DNA of 64,000 nucleotides from Paludibacterium paludis (GTDB lineage Bacteria > Pseudomonadota > Gammaproteobacteria > Burkholderiales > Chromobacteriaceae), in assembly GCF_018802605.1 (NCBI RefSeq), contig NZ_CP069161.1, forward strand, positions 930,001-994,000, read 5' to 3'. Below, piece by piece: positions 8,219 through 17,346 of the stretch. A program made the translations under genes and the position numbers. The notes under the pieces are model-generated. The model was not told the DNA's origin, did not search any database, and saw only the letters and a list, made by a program, of their open reading frames with translations. Within the stretch, counting starts at the first letter, position 1; every line of letters starts with the position of its first letter.

Positions 8219-8883
8219 ACCTAGCCCTGTTCGATCTTGACCATACCCTGATCAACGGCGATTCCGATGTCGAGTGGACGCGTTTCATGATCTCGCGCGG
8301 CCTGCTGGACGGCGATCACCACAATCGGACGAACGACGCCTTCTACCAGGACTACCTGGACGGCACACTGGATATCCAGGCCTACCTGGCGTTCCAGGTG
8401 GCGCCGCTCGCCCGCTATGACCGCGCCACGCTCGACCGCCTGCACAGGGAGTTCATGGCCGAGCGGATTTTTCCGGTGATTCCGCGCAAGGCCCGCGAGC
8501 GTATCGCCGAGCACAAGGCCGCGGGCGACCTGCTGATGATCATCACCGCCACCAACCGATTTGTGACGGCGCCGATCGCGCGCGAGCTGGGCGTCGACAA
8601 TCTGATCGCCATCGAGCTTGAAGAGGACGGCGAGGGCAAGTTCACCGGACGGCCGAGCGGGGTGCCCAGCTACCGGGAAGGCAAGGTCACGCGGCTGATG
8701 GCGTGGCTCGCCGAGCGTGGGGAGACTCTGGACTCCTACGGCAAATCGTACTTTTACAGCGATTCCCGCAACGATATTCCCCTGTTGTCGAAGGTGACCG
8801 ATCCCGTCGCGGTGAATCCGGACGACACGCTGCGCGCCCATGCCCTGGCGCACGGCTGGCCGGTCATTTCCCTGAGGGACTGA
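8215..8883 (+). CDS. HAD-IB family phosphatase (SerB/HisN-like)
   Basis: A 222-residue HAD hydrolase. Motif I is FDLDHT (nucleophile D7, D9). Motif II is the Thr in IITATN. Motif III/IV is YSDSRNDIPLL. It belongs to the SerB-like subgroup that also contains histidinol-phosphate phosphatases of betaproteobacteria; the real substrate cannot be told from sequence. It overlaps hda by ATGA and lies 4 bp before the DUF815 gene, so it is translated from the same message. Confidence 0.85.
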   Translation: MNLALFDLDHTLINGDSDVEWTRFMISRGLLDGDHHNRTNDAFYQDYLDGTLDIQAYLAFQVAPLARYDRATLDRLHREFMAERIFPVIPRKARERIAEHKAAGDLLMIITATNRFVTAPIARELGVDNLIAIELEEDGEGKFTGRPSGVPSYREGKVTRLMAWLAERGETLDSYGKSYFYSDSRNDIPLLSKVTDPVAVNPDDTLRAHALAHGWPVISLRD

Positions 8884-8887
8884 AACC

Positions 8888-9760
8888 ATGGATCCGCGTC
8901 TTCAGGCCTTTCTCGAGCGCGCCGAGTCCCTGATGGCGCGCCTGGAGGCCATGCTGCCGCCCGTTCCGGCCGCCATCGACTGGGCGGCGACGGCTTTCGT
9001 CTGGCGGCGTGGCACGCTCGAAGCGATCGATCAGCCGCATGTCGTCGATGCCGAGCGTCTGTGCGCCGTCGAGGCGCAGCGGCGCCAGCTGTTCGACAAC
9101 ACCCGGCAATTTCTCAAGGGAAAGCCCGCCAATCACGTACTGCTCAGCGGCGCGCGCGGCACGGGCAAGTCGTCGCTCGTCAAGTCCCTGCTGCCGGCTT
9201 TCGCGGACAAGGGGCTGCGCCTGATCGAACTGGACAAGTCGGACCTTGGGGCATTGCCGGATATTGCCGCGAGGGTGGCGGACCGTCCCGAACGCTTTAT
9301 CGTGTTTTGTGACGATCTGGCCTTCGACGAGGAGGACGACGCGTTCAAGGCGCTCAAGGTGATCCTCGATGGCGGGCTGCGCCGGCGGGCCGCCAATCTT
9401 CTCGTTTGCGCGACGTCGAACCGTCGTCATCTGCTGCCCGAATACCATGCGGACAACAAAGTGCGCCTGGAGGGGGGCGAGCTGCATCCGTCCGAGGCGG
9501 TGGAAAGCAAGGTCTCGCTGTCGGACCGTTTCGGGTTGTGGCTGTCTTTCTATCCCTTTGACCAGGACGCGTATCTTGCCGCCGCCGCCAGCTGGCTCGA
9601 TGCGTTCGGACTGGATTTCGACGATTCGGCGAGACGGGCCGCGCTGTTGTGGTCCCAGACTCGCGGGGGCCGCTCCGGCCGGGTCGCCTGGCAGTTCGCC
9701 TGCGACTGGGCGGGAAAAACCCCGAAGCAACGCAAGGCATCGCTTCATTTCCATGACTGA
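8888..9760 (+). CDS. DUF815 (COG2607) AAA+-type ATPase
   Basis: A 290-residue P-loop ATPase of the widely conserved but unexplained DUF815 family. Walker A is GARGTGKSS (88-96), Walker B is FIVFCDDLAF near residue 140, and an arginine-rich TSNRRHLLPE sensor-like stretch follows. No membrane segment. It begins 4 bp after the HAD gene, and its last 8 bases overlap the Nudix gene. Position between a replication regulator and an oxidised-nucleotide hydrolase hints at genome maintenance, but that is only context. Confidence 0.85.
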   Translation: MDPRLQAFLERAESLMARLEAMLPPVPAAIDWAATAFVWRRGTLEAIDQPHVVDAERLCAVEAQRRQLFDNTRQFLKGKPANHVLLSGARGTGKSSLVKSLLPAFADKGLRLIELDKSDLGALPDIAARVADRPERFIVFCDDLAFDEEDDAFKALKVILDGGLRRRAANLLVCATSNRRHLLPEYHADNKVRLEGGELHPSEAVESKVSLSDRFGLWLSFYPFDQDAYLAAAASWLDAFGLDFDDSARRAALLWSQTRGGRSGRVAWQFACDWAGKTPKQRKASLHFHD

Positions 9761-10694
9761 AAAAACACTGATCGACGTGGTCGCGGGCGTGCTGATCGCG
9801 CCCGACGGCCGTTTCATGCTCGCCAGCCGTCCGGAGGGAAAGCCCTGGGCGGGCTGGTGGGAGTTCCCCGGCGGCAAGGTGGAGAGCGGCGAAGCGCCGC
9901 TGGACGCGCTGGCGCGCGAACTGGACGAAGAACTCGGCATCCGGGTTCTCCAAGCCGAACCGTGGCTCACCCGCGTTCACCATTATGATCATGCGTCGGT
10001 GCGGCTGCGGTTTTTCCGGGTGCGCGCCTGGGAGGGGGAGGTTCGTGCCCGTGAAGGGCAGGGGTTCGCCTGGCAGCGCTCCGGGGAGGTTTCGGTCGAA
10101 CCGGTGCTGCCGGCCAACGGTCCTTTGCTCGACGCCTTGTCGCTGCCGGAGATCTGCCGTGTGACCTGCGCCGGTACCGTCGGCGCAGGGACCGTGCTGG
10201 ATGGGCTCGATCGCTTGCCGGATCCGGGGCTGGTGGTGGTGCGCGAACCAGGCATGCCCGATGCGGAGCGCGCGCAATTTGCCACTCAGGTGCTCGGGCG
10301 GGTCGCGGCCAGGGGCGGTCGGGCGGTGCTCAACGGAACCCCCGAAGAGGCCGCGCGCCTCGGCATGAGCGGCGTGCATCTGACCGCCGCCCGGCTGCTG
10401 GCGCTGGACGCCCGTCCCGATCTGCCCCTGGTGGGGGCATCGGTGCATAACCGGGCCGAACTGGACGCGGCCGCGCGCCTGGAACTCGATTACGTACTCC
10501 TGGGCCATGTGCTGCCGACCGCCAGCCACCCCGATCAGCCCCCGCTGGGGTGGGACGGGCTTGCCCGGTTGCTGGCGGAAGGCTGGCCGATGCCGGTGTT
10601 CGGGCTTGGCGGCCTGAGCGCCGACGACTTGACGGCCGCGCGCGGGTGTGGCGCGCACGGCGTCGCCCTGATGAGAAACGCCTTTACCCAATGA
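9753..10694 (+). CDS. MutT-like Nudix hydrolase fused to a ThiE-like domain
   Basis: A 313-residue two-domain protein. Residues 1-130 form a Nudix domain with a perfect Nudix box starting at G41 (GKVESGE, then REL-EELGI to 63), as in MutT, which removes 8-oxo-dGTP. Residues about 140-313 resemble a thiamine-phosphate synthase barrel (GMSGVHLTA, LDYVLLGHVLPTASHP, VFGLGGL). Fusions of this type are known in proteobacteria, and the ThiE-like half is usually not considered a true thiamine enzyme. The start ATG lies inside the end of the DUF815 gene. The next gene overlaps by ATGA. Confidence 0.9.
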   Translation: MTEKTLIDVVAGVLIAPDGRFMLASRPEGKPWAGWWEFPGGKVESGEAPLDALARELDEELGIRVLQAEPWLTRVHHYDHASVRLRFFRVRAWEGEVRAREGQGFAWQRSGEVSVEPVLPANGPLLDALSLPEICRVTCAGTVGAGTVLDGLDRLPDPGLVVVREPGMPDAERAQFATQVLGRVAARGGRAVLNGTPEEAARLGMSGVHLTAARLLALDARPDLPLVGASVHNRAELDAAARLELDYVLLGHVLPTASHPDQPPLGWDGLARLLAEGWPMPVFGLGGLSADDLTAARGCGAHGVALMRNAFTQ

Positions 10695-11131
10695 AAAAGC
10701 TCAACAAACGCCAATGGGCGTTCATCGGCCTGGCCCTGCTGGTTTTCGCGTCGACCAAACTGATTCTGATCAAATGGTATCTCGACCATCGTGACGAGAG
10801 CGCGTCGCCGACGGTTCCGGCGATATTGGTCTGTTCGCCGGCGAAGGCGGCTTGCGCGCTGCCGGATGGTGGCACGGTGGCCTTCGCCACCGCGCCCGCC
10901 CGCGATACGCCCTTTGTCGTGACGGTGTCGGGCACTGGCAAGGAGGCTCCCGCGGCGAGTTTCGCCATGCGCGACATGGATATGGGGTTCAACCGTTACC
11001 GCTTCGTTCGGCAAGGCGCGGACTGGAGCGCGCGCGTGACGCTGCCCGCCTGCGTTTCCGGCGGGCGCGACTGGATCATGACACTGACCATCGACGGCCG
11101 GGATGTCCAGGTCCCGCTGACCGTCCGCTGA
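10691..11131 (+). CDS. Small membrane-anchored protein, possibly FixH/YtkA-like
   Basis: A 146-residue protein with one N-terminal membrane segment (about residues 10-27) and a periplasmic domain. That domain has spaced Met residues (AMRDMDMGFNRYRF) and a W-x-V-x-LPxC stretch, resembling the FixH/YtkA immunoglobulin-like fold. The match is from pattern only and I do not assign a function. It is the last gene of the hda run, overlapping the Nudix gene by ATGA. It converges on ubiA 12 bp later, with no clear terminator between. Confidence 0.6.
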   Translation: MKKLNKRQWAFIGLALLVFASTKLILIKWYLDHRDESASPTVPAILVCSPAKAACALPDGGTVAFATAPARDTPFVVTVSGTGKEAPAASFAMRDMDMGFNRYRFVRQGADWSARVTLPACVSGGRDWIMTLTIDGRDVQVPLTVR

Positions 11132-11143
11132 TGACGCGTGGTG

Positions 11144-12016
11144 TCAGGACGCGATGAGGTAGTGCAGGGCGAGTCCGGCGAACAGCGCGGCGCCGACCTG
11201 GTTGTTGTCGAGGAACACCTTGAAGCACAGCCCCCGGTCGCGGGTGCGCAGTTGCAGATACTGGCGCCCGATCAGGATGGCGCTGACGGCGATGGCCGCG
11301 TACCAGACGAGGCCAAGTCCGGCGATCCGGCCGACGACGGCCAAGAGCGCGAGGAACACGGCCTGGCAAACCATGATGCCCGCCACATCGTGATGGCCCA
11401 GCGTGACGGCCGAGGTATGGATGCCGATGCGCAGGTCATCGGGCTTGTCGGCCATGGCGTAGGCCGTGTCGTATGCGAAGATCCACGCCCAGGTGGCGAG
11501 CATCATTAGCCAGCCGACGGGCGGCACGGTATCGCGGACAGCTGCGAAAGCCATCGGGATACCGAACGAGAAGGCGATGCCGAGGTAGGCCTGAGGCAGG
11601 GGAAAGAAGCGTTTGGTGAACGGATAGCTGACCGCGAGGAAGGCCGCGCCGACGCTCAGTTCCAGCGTCAACAGATTGAGCGGCAGAATGAGCAGCAAGG
11701 AGGCGAGGCACAGCACGACCGTCAGCGTCAGCGCTTCGCGCGTGCTGACGGCCTTGCGGGCGAAGGGGCGCTGGCTGGTGCGTTCGACAAGGCCATCGAA
11801 CTCGCGGTCGGCATAATCGTTGATGACGCAGCCGGCCGAACGCATCAGGAAGGTGCCGGCCACGAAGATCGCCAGAATGGACAAGGGAGGGAGTCCGTCC
11901 GCCGCGATCCACAGCGCCCACAGGGTCGGCCACAACAGCAGCAGCGTGCCGATGGGCTTGTCGATGCGCATCAGCTGGCAGTAAACGGTAAAGCGGTCCT
12001 TGATCAATGCGTTCAT
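11144..12016 (-). CDS. ubiA: 4-hydroxybenzoate polyprenyltransferase
   Basis: Inner-membrane enzyme that attaches the polyprenyl chain to 4-hydroxybenzoate in ubiquinone synthesis. The 290 residues equal E. coli UbiA in length. Several hydrophobic helices are present, with the first Asp-rich motif NDYADREFDG at 66-75 and the second YDTAYAMADKPDD near 180. Its ATG overlaps the ubiC stop by 4 bases (ATGA), the usual ubiC-ubiA order. Confidence 0.96.
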   Translation of the reverse strand: MNALIKDRFTVYCQLMRIDKPIGTLLLLWPTLWALWIAADGLPPLSILAIFVAGTFLMRSAGCVINDYADREFDGLVERTSQRPFARKAVSTREALTLTVVLCLASLLLILPLNLLTLELSVGAAFLAVSYPFTKRFFPLPQAYLGIAFSFGIPMAFAAVRDTVPPVGWLMMLATWAWIFAYDTAYAMADKPDDLRIGIHTSAVTLGHHDVAGIMVCQAVFLALLAVVGRIAGLGLVWYAAIAVSAILIGRQYLQLRTRDRGLCFKVFLDNNQVGAALFAGLALHYLIAS

Positions 12017-12555
12017 CGGGCAAACCTCTCCAGAGCCGGGAGAAACACTTCGCAGACGGTGAGGATTTCGCCGTCGAGCAGAAAACGGGAGCGCCGGGCC
12101 GGATAATGCCCCGCGGAGGCTTCGTCGTGGCGCCTGGCCAGTCCGAACAGCCAATGATCCTCTTCGAGGCGCCGGTAGCGCAAGGGTTCGCGCACGACGG
12201 GCATATCCCCGGAGAACAGCGTCAGCCCCAGCGAGCGGCGTCCGCGATCGAGGATCGGCGACCAGACCGGGCAGGCCGGCCGCGACAGGCTGCGCGCGAC
12301 CACGACCGGAACGCCGGCGAGGGTCAGGGCCACGTGACGGACATTCAGCGCGGTGGGCGTCGACAGTCCGAACAGCTCGAGTTCATCGGGTAGCGCCAGG
12401 TCGTTTTCCCGGGGCAGCAGGTTCACGGCGAACGGTTCGCCGGTTGCCAACAGTCGGGCGGTCAGCGAGCCCGTTTCCGTGAGAAAACCGGACAGGCGGG
12501 GCGGCACGGGAAGGGGGTCCGGGCGCCACAGACTTTCAGTAACCATGGCGCGCAT
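12013..12555 (-). CDS. ubiC: Chorismate--pyruvate lyase
   Basis: First committed step of ubiquinone synthesis: chorismate to 4-hydroxybenzoate and pyruvate. The 180 residues show the N-terminal SLWRPDP and the VVREPLRYRRLEEDHWLFG region of the family. The ATG at 12555 and another at 12546 are both possible; neither has a strong ribosome site. It is divergent from the lrgA-like gene (57 bp) and translationally coupled to ubiA. Confidence 0.9.
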   Translation of the reverse strand: MRAMVTESLWRPDPLPVPPRLSGFLTETGSLTARLLATGEPFAVNLLPRENDLALPDELELFGLSTPTALNVRHVALTLAGVPVVVARSLSRPACPVWSPILDRGRRSLGLTLFSGDMPVVREPLRYRRLEEDHWLFGLARRHDEASAGHYPARRSRFLLDGEILTVCEVFLPALERFAR

Positions 12556-12612
12556 TATGCCAAACGCGGCGGGTGCTGTCGCCGGTCAATTTCGCGTAGG
12601 AAGGGGGAGGCT

Positions 12613-12978
12613 GTGAGTCTGACATTGCTGGAATCGGCCATCTGGCTGATCGGTTTTCAGCTGCTGGGCGAAGCGCTCGCGCGGTTTTTCGGGTTGCCGG
12701 TGCCCGGCGCGGTCATCGGCATGCTGTTGCTGTTCATCGTGCTGGTCGTGAAAAAAGACATCCCCGACGCGCTTCGGGAAAACGTGCCTCCCTTTCTTGC
12801 CCACATGTCCTTGCTGTTCATCCCCGCCGGCGCGGCGGTGCTGCACTGGAAAGACGATCTGGCCAGAGCGGGATGGCCTCTGCTCATAACGCTCGTGGTA
12901 TCGGTCGTCGCCACCTGGCTGGTGTCCGCGCTGGTGCTCAAGGCGATGCTCGGCAAGGGAGGCGCGCATGGACAGTGA
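12613..12978 (+). CDS. LrgA/CidA family membrane protein
   Basis: A 121-residue protein with four predicted membrane helices of the holin-like LrgA/CidA family (FFGLPVPGAVIGMLLLF is the diagnostic stretch). The family is linked to murein hydrolase export, programmed lysis or metabolite transport, depending on species. It starts at GTG with GGGGGAGG just upstream. Its last 11 bases overlap the lrgB-like gene, so the two are made together. Confidence 0.88.
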   Translation: MSLTLLESAIWLIGFQLLGEALARFFGLPVPGAVIGMLLLFIVLVVKKDIPDALRENVPPFLAHMSLLFIPAGAAVLHWKDDLARAGWPLLITLVVSVVATWLVSALVLKAMLGKGGAHGQ

Positions 12979-13687
12979 CGCGGTAGTCGACGCGCTGCGG
13001 CATTCGCCGCTCCTGGGCGTGTTCCTGACCTTGCTCGCCTACCGGATCGCCATCGCGGTGAACCGGCGGTTTCATGGGCATCCCTTGAGCAATACCGTGC
13101 TGGTGGGGGCCTTGCTGGTGATCGCCGCGATGCTGGCATTCGATATCGGCTGGGAGGATTACCGGCATGGCGCGGGCATGTTGCAGATGCTGCTCGGACC
13201 GGCCACGGTCGCCCTCGCGGTTCCGTTGTACAATGCCTTCGCCAAGCTCAAGCGCGCGGCGCTGGCCCTGAGCGTGACACTGGTCGCGGGCGGCCTGACG
13301 GGAATCGTGTCCGGCGCCTTGCTGGCGCAATACTTCGGATTGCCGAAAACCCTGGTGCTCTCCCTGATGCCGCGCTCGGTCACCACGCCGATCGCCATGG
13401 GCATCGCCGAGCGGATCGGCGGCATTCCCGATTTGAGCACGGCTTTTGTCATCGTGACGGGCGTGCTCGGCGCCGTGGCGGTCAAGCCGCTGATGCGGCT
13501 TGCCGGCACGCGGGACGACCGGGTGGCGGGCTTCGCCACTGGCATCGCCGCCCACGGCATCGGAACCGCGCGCGTGGTGCTGATGTCCGAGACCGCGGGG
13601 GCGTTCGCCGGCCTCGCCATGGGATTGAACGGGCTTTTCACCGCGATCGTGATCCCGTTCCTGCTGGGCTGGATCGGGCGCGGATAG
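12968..13687 (+). CDS. LrgB/CidB family membrane protein
   Basis: A 239-residue, six- to seven-helix partner of the LrgA-like protein. LLGPATVALAVPLYN and MPRSVTTPIAMGIAERIGG are the conserved LrgB signatures, and the GIAAHGIGTARVV stretch near the end is also typical. No LytSR-type regulator lies nearby. Related plant PLGG1 transports glycolate and glycerate, so transport of small acids is an alternative to a lysis role. Confidence 0.9.
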   Translation: MDSDAVVDALRHSPLLGVFLTLLAYRIAIAVNRRFHGHPLSNTVLVGALLVIAAMLAFDIGWEDYRHGAGMLQMLLGPATVALAVPLYNAFAKLKRAALALSVTLVAGGLTGIVSGALLAQYFGLPKTLVLSLMPRSVTTPIAMGIAERIGGIPDLSTAFVIVTGVLGAVAVKPLMRLAGTRDDRVAGFATGIAAHGIGTARVVLMSETAGAFAGLAMGLNGLFTAIVIPFLLGWIGRG

Positions 13688-13734
13688 AACCGGCTACGAC
13701 ACTTAACATCAAATAAAACATGGGGAACAACAGA

Positions 13735-14190
13735 ATGGATCTGATCTTGTGGCGTCATGCCGAAGCGGAGGACGGATCGGACGACATGGCCAGGGCGCTG
13801 ACCCGGCGCGGCCAGCAGCAGGCCAGCAAAATGGCCTCCTGGCTGAGGGTGCGCCTGCCGCGCGATTATGTGCTGCTGGCCTCCGAGGCGAAGCGCTCCT
13901 GTCAGACCGCGGCGTTCCTCAGCAAGAGTTTTCATGTCATGCCGAGCCTGAATCCCGATGCCTCGGTCGATGAAGTGCTCAACGCCATCGAGTGGCCGGC
14001 GTCGGGCAAGACGGTGGTCGTGGTCGGCCACCAGCCATGGATCGGTTTTCTGGCATCGCGGCTGATGTCCGGACAGACCGATCTGTGGAGTGTGAAAAAG
14101 GGCGCTATTTGGTGGCTGTCCCACCGCGTGCGCCATGACATCGAACAGGTGCGCCTCAAGGCGATGCTGACCCCGTCGATGCTCGATTGA
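13735..14190 (+). CDS. sixA: Phosphohistidine phosphatase SixA
   Basis: A 151-residue histidine-phosphatase-fold protein that removes phosphate from His in proteins such as phosphorelay domains or NPr. The catalytic RH motif reads LWRHAEAE (R7, H8), and the second His is in VVGHQPW. The ATG at 13735 is preferred: GGGGA lies 8 bases upstream and it places the catalytic His as in E. coli SixA. An earlier in-frame ATG at 13720 is less likely. It converges on ntrC across 68 bp with no clean terminator. Confidence 0.88.
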   Translation: MDLILWRHAEAEDGSDDMARALTRRGQQQASKMASWLRVRLPRDYVLLASEAKRSCQTAAFLSKSFHVMPSLNPDASVDEVLNAIEWPASGKTVVVVGHQPWIGFLASRLMSGQTDLWSVKKGAIWWLSHRVRHDIEQVRLKAMLTPSMLD

Positions 14191-14258
14191 CGGTTTCGCC
14201 AACGCCGTGTCGGCGGGGCGTCCGCAACCGGCGTCCCGGCCCGGCGGGCGCCGTTCCC

Positions 14259-15674
14259 TCAGTCTTCCTTCGCATCCGTCTCCAGCCGCAGTTCCTGGAT
14301 CTTGCGCGTCAGCGTGTTGCGGCCCCAGCCGAGCAACTGCGCCGCTTCCACTTTGCGCCCACCGGTGTGCGCGAGACCCGCGCGGATGCAGGTTTCCTCG
14401 AAGCGCCGGGTCAGGTCGTCGATGATGCCGGTCTCGCCGGCCTTGAGGCGGCGCGCGACTTCGGCGGCGAGATCCTCCGTCCAGGCCGGCGGCGCATCCG
14501 GTGACAGAAGGTCGGTCTGGCCTTCCCGCACTTCCGGCGGAAGGTCGGTGAGTTCCACCGTCTGCCCCGGCGCCATCACCGTCATCCAGTGGCAGAGGTT
14601 TTCCAGTTGCCGGACGTTGCCGGGAAACGGATAGAGCGTCAGCCGCTCCATGGCCGCCTCGCTCAGCCGCTTGGGGTCGATGCCGAGGCTCGCGGCGCTT
14701 TTCGCCAGAAAATGCCGGGTCAGCAGCGGGATGTCCTCGCGCCGTTCGCGCAGCGCCGGCAGGCGCAGCCGGATCACATTCAGGCGGTGGAACAAGTCTT
14801 CTCTGAACAGCCCGTCGCGCACCCGCTCTTCCAGGTGCTGGTGCGTCGCCGCGATGACGCGCACATTGGCCCTGATCGGCGTGTGACCGCCGACCCGGTA
14901 GAAATGGCCGTCCGACAGCACGCGCAGCAGGCGGGTCTGCAGTTCGGTGGGCATGTCGCCGATTTCGTCGAGGAACAATGTGCCGCCCTCCGCCTCTTCG
15001 AAGCGGCCGCGTCGAGTCGAGAGGGCGCCGGTGAAGGCGCCTTTTTCGTGCCCGAACAGTTCGGATTCCAGCAGGTCCTTGGGGATAGCGGCGGTGTTGA
15101 GCGCGATGAACGGCCGGTTGGCCCGCACGGAGTGACGGTGCAGCGCTTCGGCCACGCGCTCCTTGCCGGTACCGGACTCTCCGGTGATGAGGACGGTCAC
15201 ATGCGATTGCGACAGGCGTCCGATAGCGCGGAACACGTCCTGCATGGCCGGCGCCTGCCCAAGCAGGGACGGGATCCCGGCATCGTCATCGTTCTCCGGC
15301 ATGGCCGGACCGCTCTCCGCCAGCGCCCGTTCGATGAGTACGACGGCCTGATCCACGTCGAACGGTTTGGGCAGATATTCGAACGCGCCCCCCTGAAAGG
15401 CCGCGACGGCCGAATCCAGATCCGAATGCGCGGTCATGATGATGACCGGCAATTGCGGATGCTCGGCCTTGACGCGGGAGAGGAATTTCAGGCCGTCGGT
15501 GCCCGGCATGCGGATGTCGCTGATGATGACTTTCGGCACCGTATCCTGCAGCGCGTTGAGCGCGTCGTCCGCGCTGGCGAAACTGGTGTAGCCGATGCCG
15601 CTGCGCGACAGGGTTTTTTCCAGCACCCAGCGGATGGCCTTGTCGTCGTCGATGATCCATACCGGAGAAGTCAT
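14259..15674 (-). CDS. ntrC: Nitrogen regulation response regulator NtrC
   Basis: Sigma-54-dependent activator of nitrogen-scavenging genes. It has 471 residues in three domains: a receiver (1-120) with phospho-acceptor D53 in [11 protein letters not shown], an AAA+ domain (about 140-375) with GESGTGKE and the sigma-54 contact GAFTGA, and a Fis-type helix-turn-helix at the C-terminus ([20 protein letters not shown]). It overlaps ntrB by ATGA. Two candidate binding sites for it are visible at 16851 and 19107. Confidence 0.96.
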   Translation of the reverse strand: MTSPVWIIDDDKAIRWVLEKTLSRSGIGYTSFASADDALNALQDTVPKVIISDIRMPGTDGLKFLSRVKAEHPQLPVIIMTAHSDLDSAVAAFQGGAFEYLPKPFDVDQAVVLIERALAESGPAMPENDDDAGIPSLLGQAPAMQDVFRAIGRLSQSHVTVLITGESGTGKERVAEALHRHSVRANRPFIALNTAAIPKDLLESELFGHEKGAFTGALSTRRGRFEEAEGGTLFLDEIGDMPTELQTRLLRVLSDGHFYRVGGHTPIRANVRVIAATHQHLEERVRDGLFREDLFHRLNVIRLRLPALRERREDIPLLTRHFLAKSAASLGIDPKRLSEAAMERLTLYPFPGNVRQLENLCHWMTVMAPGQTVELTDLPPEVREGQTDLLSPDAPPAWTEDLAAEVARRLKAGETGIIDDLTRRFEETCIRAGLAHTGGRKVEAAQLLGWGRNTLTRKIQELRLETDAKED

Positions 15675-16756
15675 GAGCGGGTTGCCTCGTTGCGGGGTTC
15701 ATTGAGTGGAGCCAGGGGAAGCATGACGGTAAAACAGGTGTAGCCGGGGCGCGACTCGAACTCGATGCTGCCGCCATGCTGGTGGACGAACGACTGGGCC
15801 AGGGTCAGGCCCAGGCCCGTCCCGTCGGCGCGTCCTGTCACCAGCGGGTGGAAAACATGATCGCGCAGTTCTTCCGGAACACCCGGTCCGTCATCGATGA
15901 TTTGCAGTTTCAGCGCCAGGGGGTGGCGCCGGCGCGCCAGGGTGACCTGGCGCGCCACGCGCGTGCGCAGGATCAGCGCGCCGCGGCCTTTCATCGCCTC
16001 CACGGCATTCTTGACGATGTTGAGCACGATCTGGATCAGTTGTTCCTTGTCGGCCGTCAGCGGCGGCAGGCTGACATCGTAATCGCGTTGCACGCTCAGT
16101 CCTTCCCGATGCTCCGCCAGTACGATGCTGCGTACCCGCTCCAGCACTTCGTGGATGTTGATCTGCGTTGCGACCTGATGCCGGTGCGGGGCGAGAAGCC
16201 GGTCGACCAGCGATTGCAGGCGGATCGACTCTTCGCGGATCACGCCGGTGTATTCCTTCAGATCGGGACGGTCCGACAGTTCGTGTTCGAGCAGCTGGGC
16301 CGCGCCGCGTATGCCGCCCAGCGGATTCTTGATCTCGTGCGCGAGGTTGCGGATCAGTTCGCGATTGGCCTGTTGCTGCAGCAGCAGGCGCTCTTCGTTG
16401 GCGATGCGCAACTGCTGATCCAGCGGCCTGAGCTCGACCAGCAGCCAGTGAGCCGAGTCGTGCTCCACGGGCGTGATGGACAACGCGATGTGCAATGGCT
16501 GATCGCTGTGCTTGGGAACGAGTTCGATGTCGTGCTCAAGAAAACTCGTATTGAAGCGTTCCACGGTCAGGAAGGCTTGCGCGAGCGCCGGATGCGGCTG
16601 GAACAGATCGATGAACCGGTGGCGCAGCAGTTCGCGCTTGCCGAGCGCAAGCAGATTCTCGCTGGCGGGATTGGCAAAACACGGCGTGCCCGCGGGGTCC
16701 AGGATCAGGACCGGGGTGTCGAGCAGCTCCAGGCCTGCGAATGAAGAGGTGGTCAT
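15671..16756 (-). CDS. ntrB: Nitrogen regulation sensor kinase NtrB
   Basis: Soluble histidine kinase/phosphatase that controls NtrC under direction of PII. It has 361 residues: an N-terminal PAS region, the H-box NLAHEIKNPLGGIRG with H140, the N-box NIVKNAVEA, and the ATP-lid boxes DDGPGVP and GTGLGL. The ATG at 16756 is preferred over a TTG three codons earlier. A canonical-looking NtrC box lies about 95 bp upstream, suggesting autoregulation. Confidence 0.95.
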   Translation of the reverse strand: MTTSSFAGLELLDTPVLILDPAGTPCFANPASENLLALGKRELLRHRFIDLFQPHPALAQAFLTVERFNTSFLEHDIELVPKHSDQPLHIALSITPVEHDSAHWLLVELRPLDQQLRIANEERLLLQQQANRELIRNLAHEIKNPLGGIRGAAQLLEHELSDRPDLKEYTGVIREESIRLQSLVDRLLAPHRHQVATQINIHEVLERVRSIVLAEHREGLSVQRDYDVSLPPLTADKEQLIQIVLNIVKNAVEAMKGRGALILRTRVARQVTLARRRHPLALKLQIIDDGPGVPEELRDHVFHPLVTGRADGTGLGLTLAQSFVHQHGGSIEFESRPGYTCFTVMLPLAPLNEPRNEATRS

Positions 16757-16850
16757 GCGTTGCAATAACCCGTCGTAGAGTGGCCTACATCACGTAGCAA
16801 GAAGCGGGCCAGTTTCATCGGCCGCTCAGCCCGCCACAGGGCGATCATGA

Positions 16851-16867
16851 TGCACTATTTTGGTGCA
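16851..16867. promoter_or_regulatory. Candidate NtrC box in front of ntrB
   Basis: TGCACTATTTTGGTGCA matches the dyad TGCAC-N5-TGGTGCA known for NtrC. It overlaps the last codons of the DUF4124 gene, 95 bp upstream of ntrB. In enteric bacteria a similar site controls glnLG, so repression or autoregulation of ntrBC is likely. Confidence 0.75.
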
Positions 16868-17346
16868 GTCTTGTCCGCGCGGGAGATTTCGGTACGCAGG
16901 GCGGCGATATTCTTTTCCCGTTCGGTGACCGCATCGGTCAGGCGCCGCAGCTTGTCCTGGCCCGAGGGCGAACGCGCGTCGTCTCCCTTGCGCGCGGTCT
17001 CGAGCGCCCGCCGCGCTTCGTCAAGAGCGGCCTGCTCATTGGTCAGTTCTTGCGCCAGGAGCTTTTTGCGGCCCTCGTCCCGTTGCATTTGAGTGGACTT
17101 GTCGACTTCCGGGTAGGCGCCGGGCGCGGCTGAACCGGAAGAGGAGGGCGCGGCCTTGCGCGGCGAAGAAAACCCCGACAGGGGTGGCAGCTTGACGGGC
17201 TGGGCACCCCGCACTGGAATGTTGGTGTAAGTCACCGTTCCATGGATGTCGACATACTTGTAAACCGCGGCACCGGCTGGCAGCGACAGTCCAAGGCACA
17301 GCAAGGCGAGCGTAAACCGGACAGGGAGCATGATCGGGCGAAGCAT
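16855..17346 (-). CDS. DUF4124 domain exported protein
   Basis: A 163-residue protein with a signal peptide (cut near PAGAA-VYKYV) followed by a DUF4124 motif (VYKYVDIHGTVTYTNIP). A Ser/Pro/Ala linker and a C-terminal coiled coil of about 75 residues complete it. DUF4124 is common in periplasmic proteins of betaproteobacteria and has no known activity. It lies between glnA and ntrB. The start could be ATG 17346 or 17331. Its stop codon lies inside the NtrC box of ntrB. Confidence 0.75.
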   Translation of the reverse strand: MLRPIMLPVRFTLALLCLGLSLPAGAAVYKYVDIHGTVTYTNIPVRGAQPVKLPPLSGFSSPRKAAPSSSGSAAPGAYPEVDKSTQMQRDEGRKKLLAQELTNEQAALDEARRALETARKGDDARSPSGQDKLRRLTDAVTEREKNIAALRTEISRADKTAPK

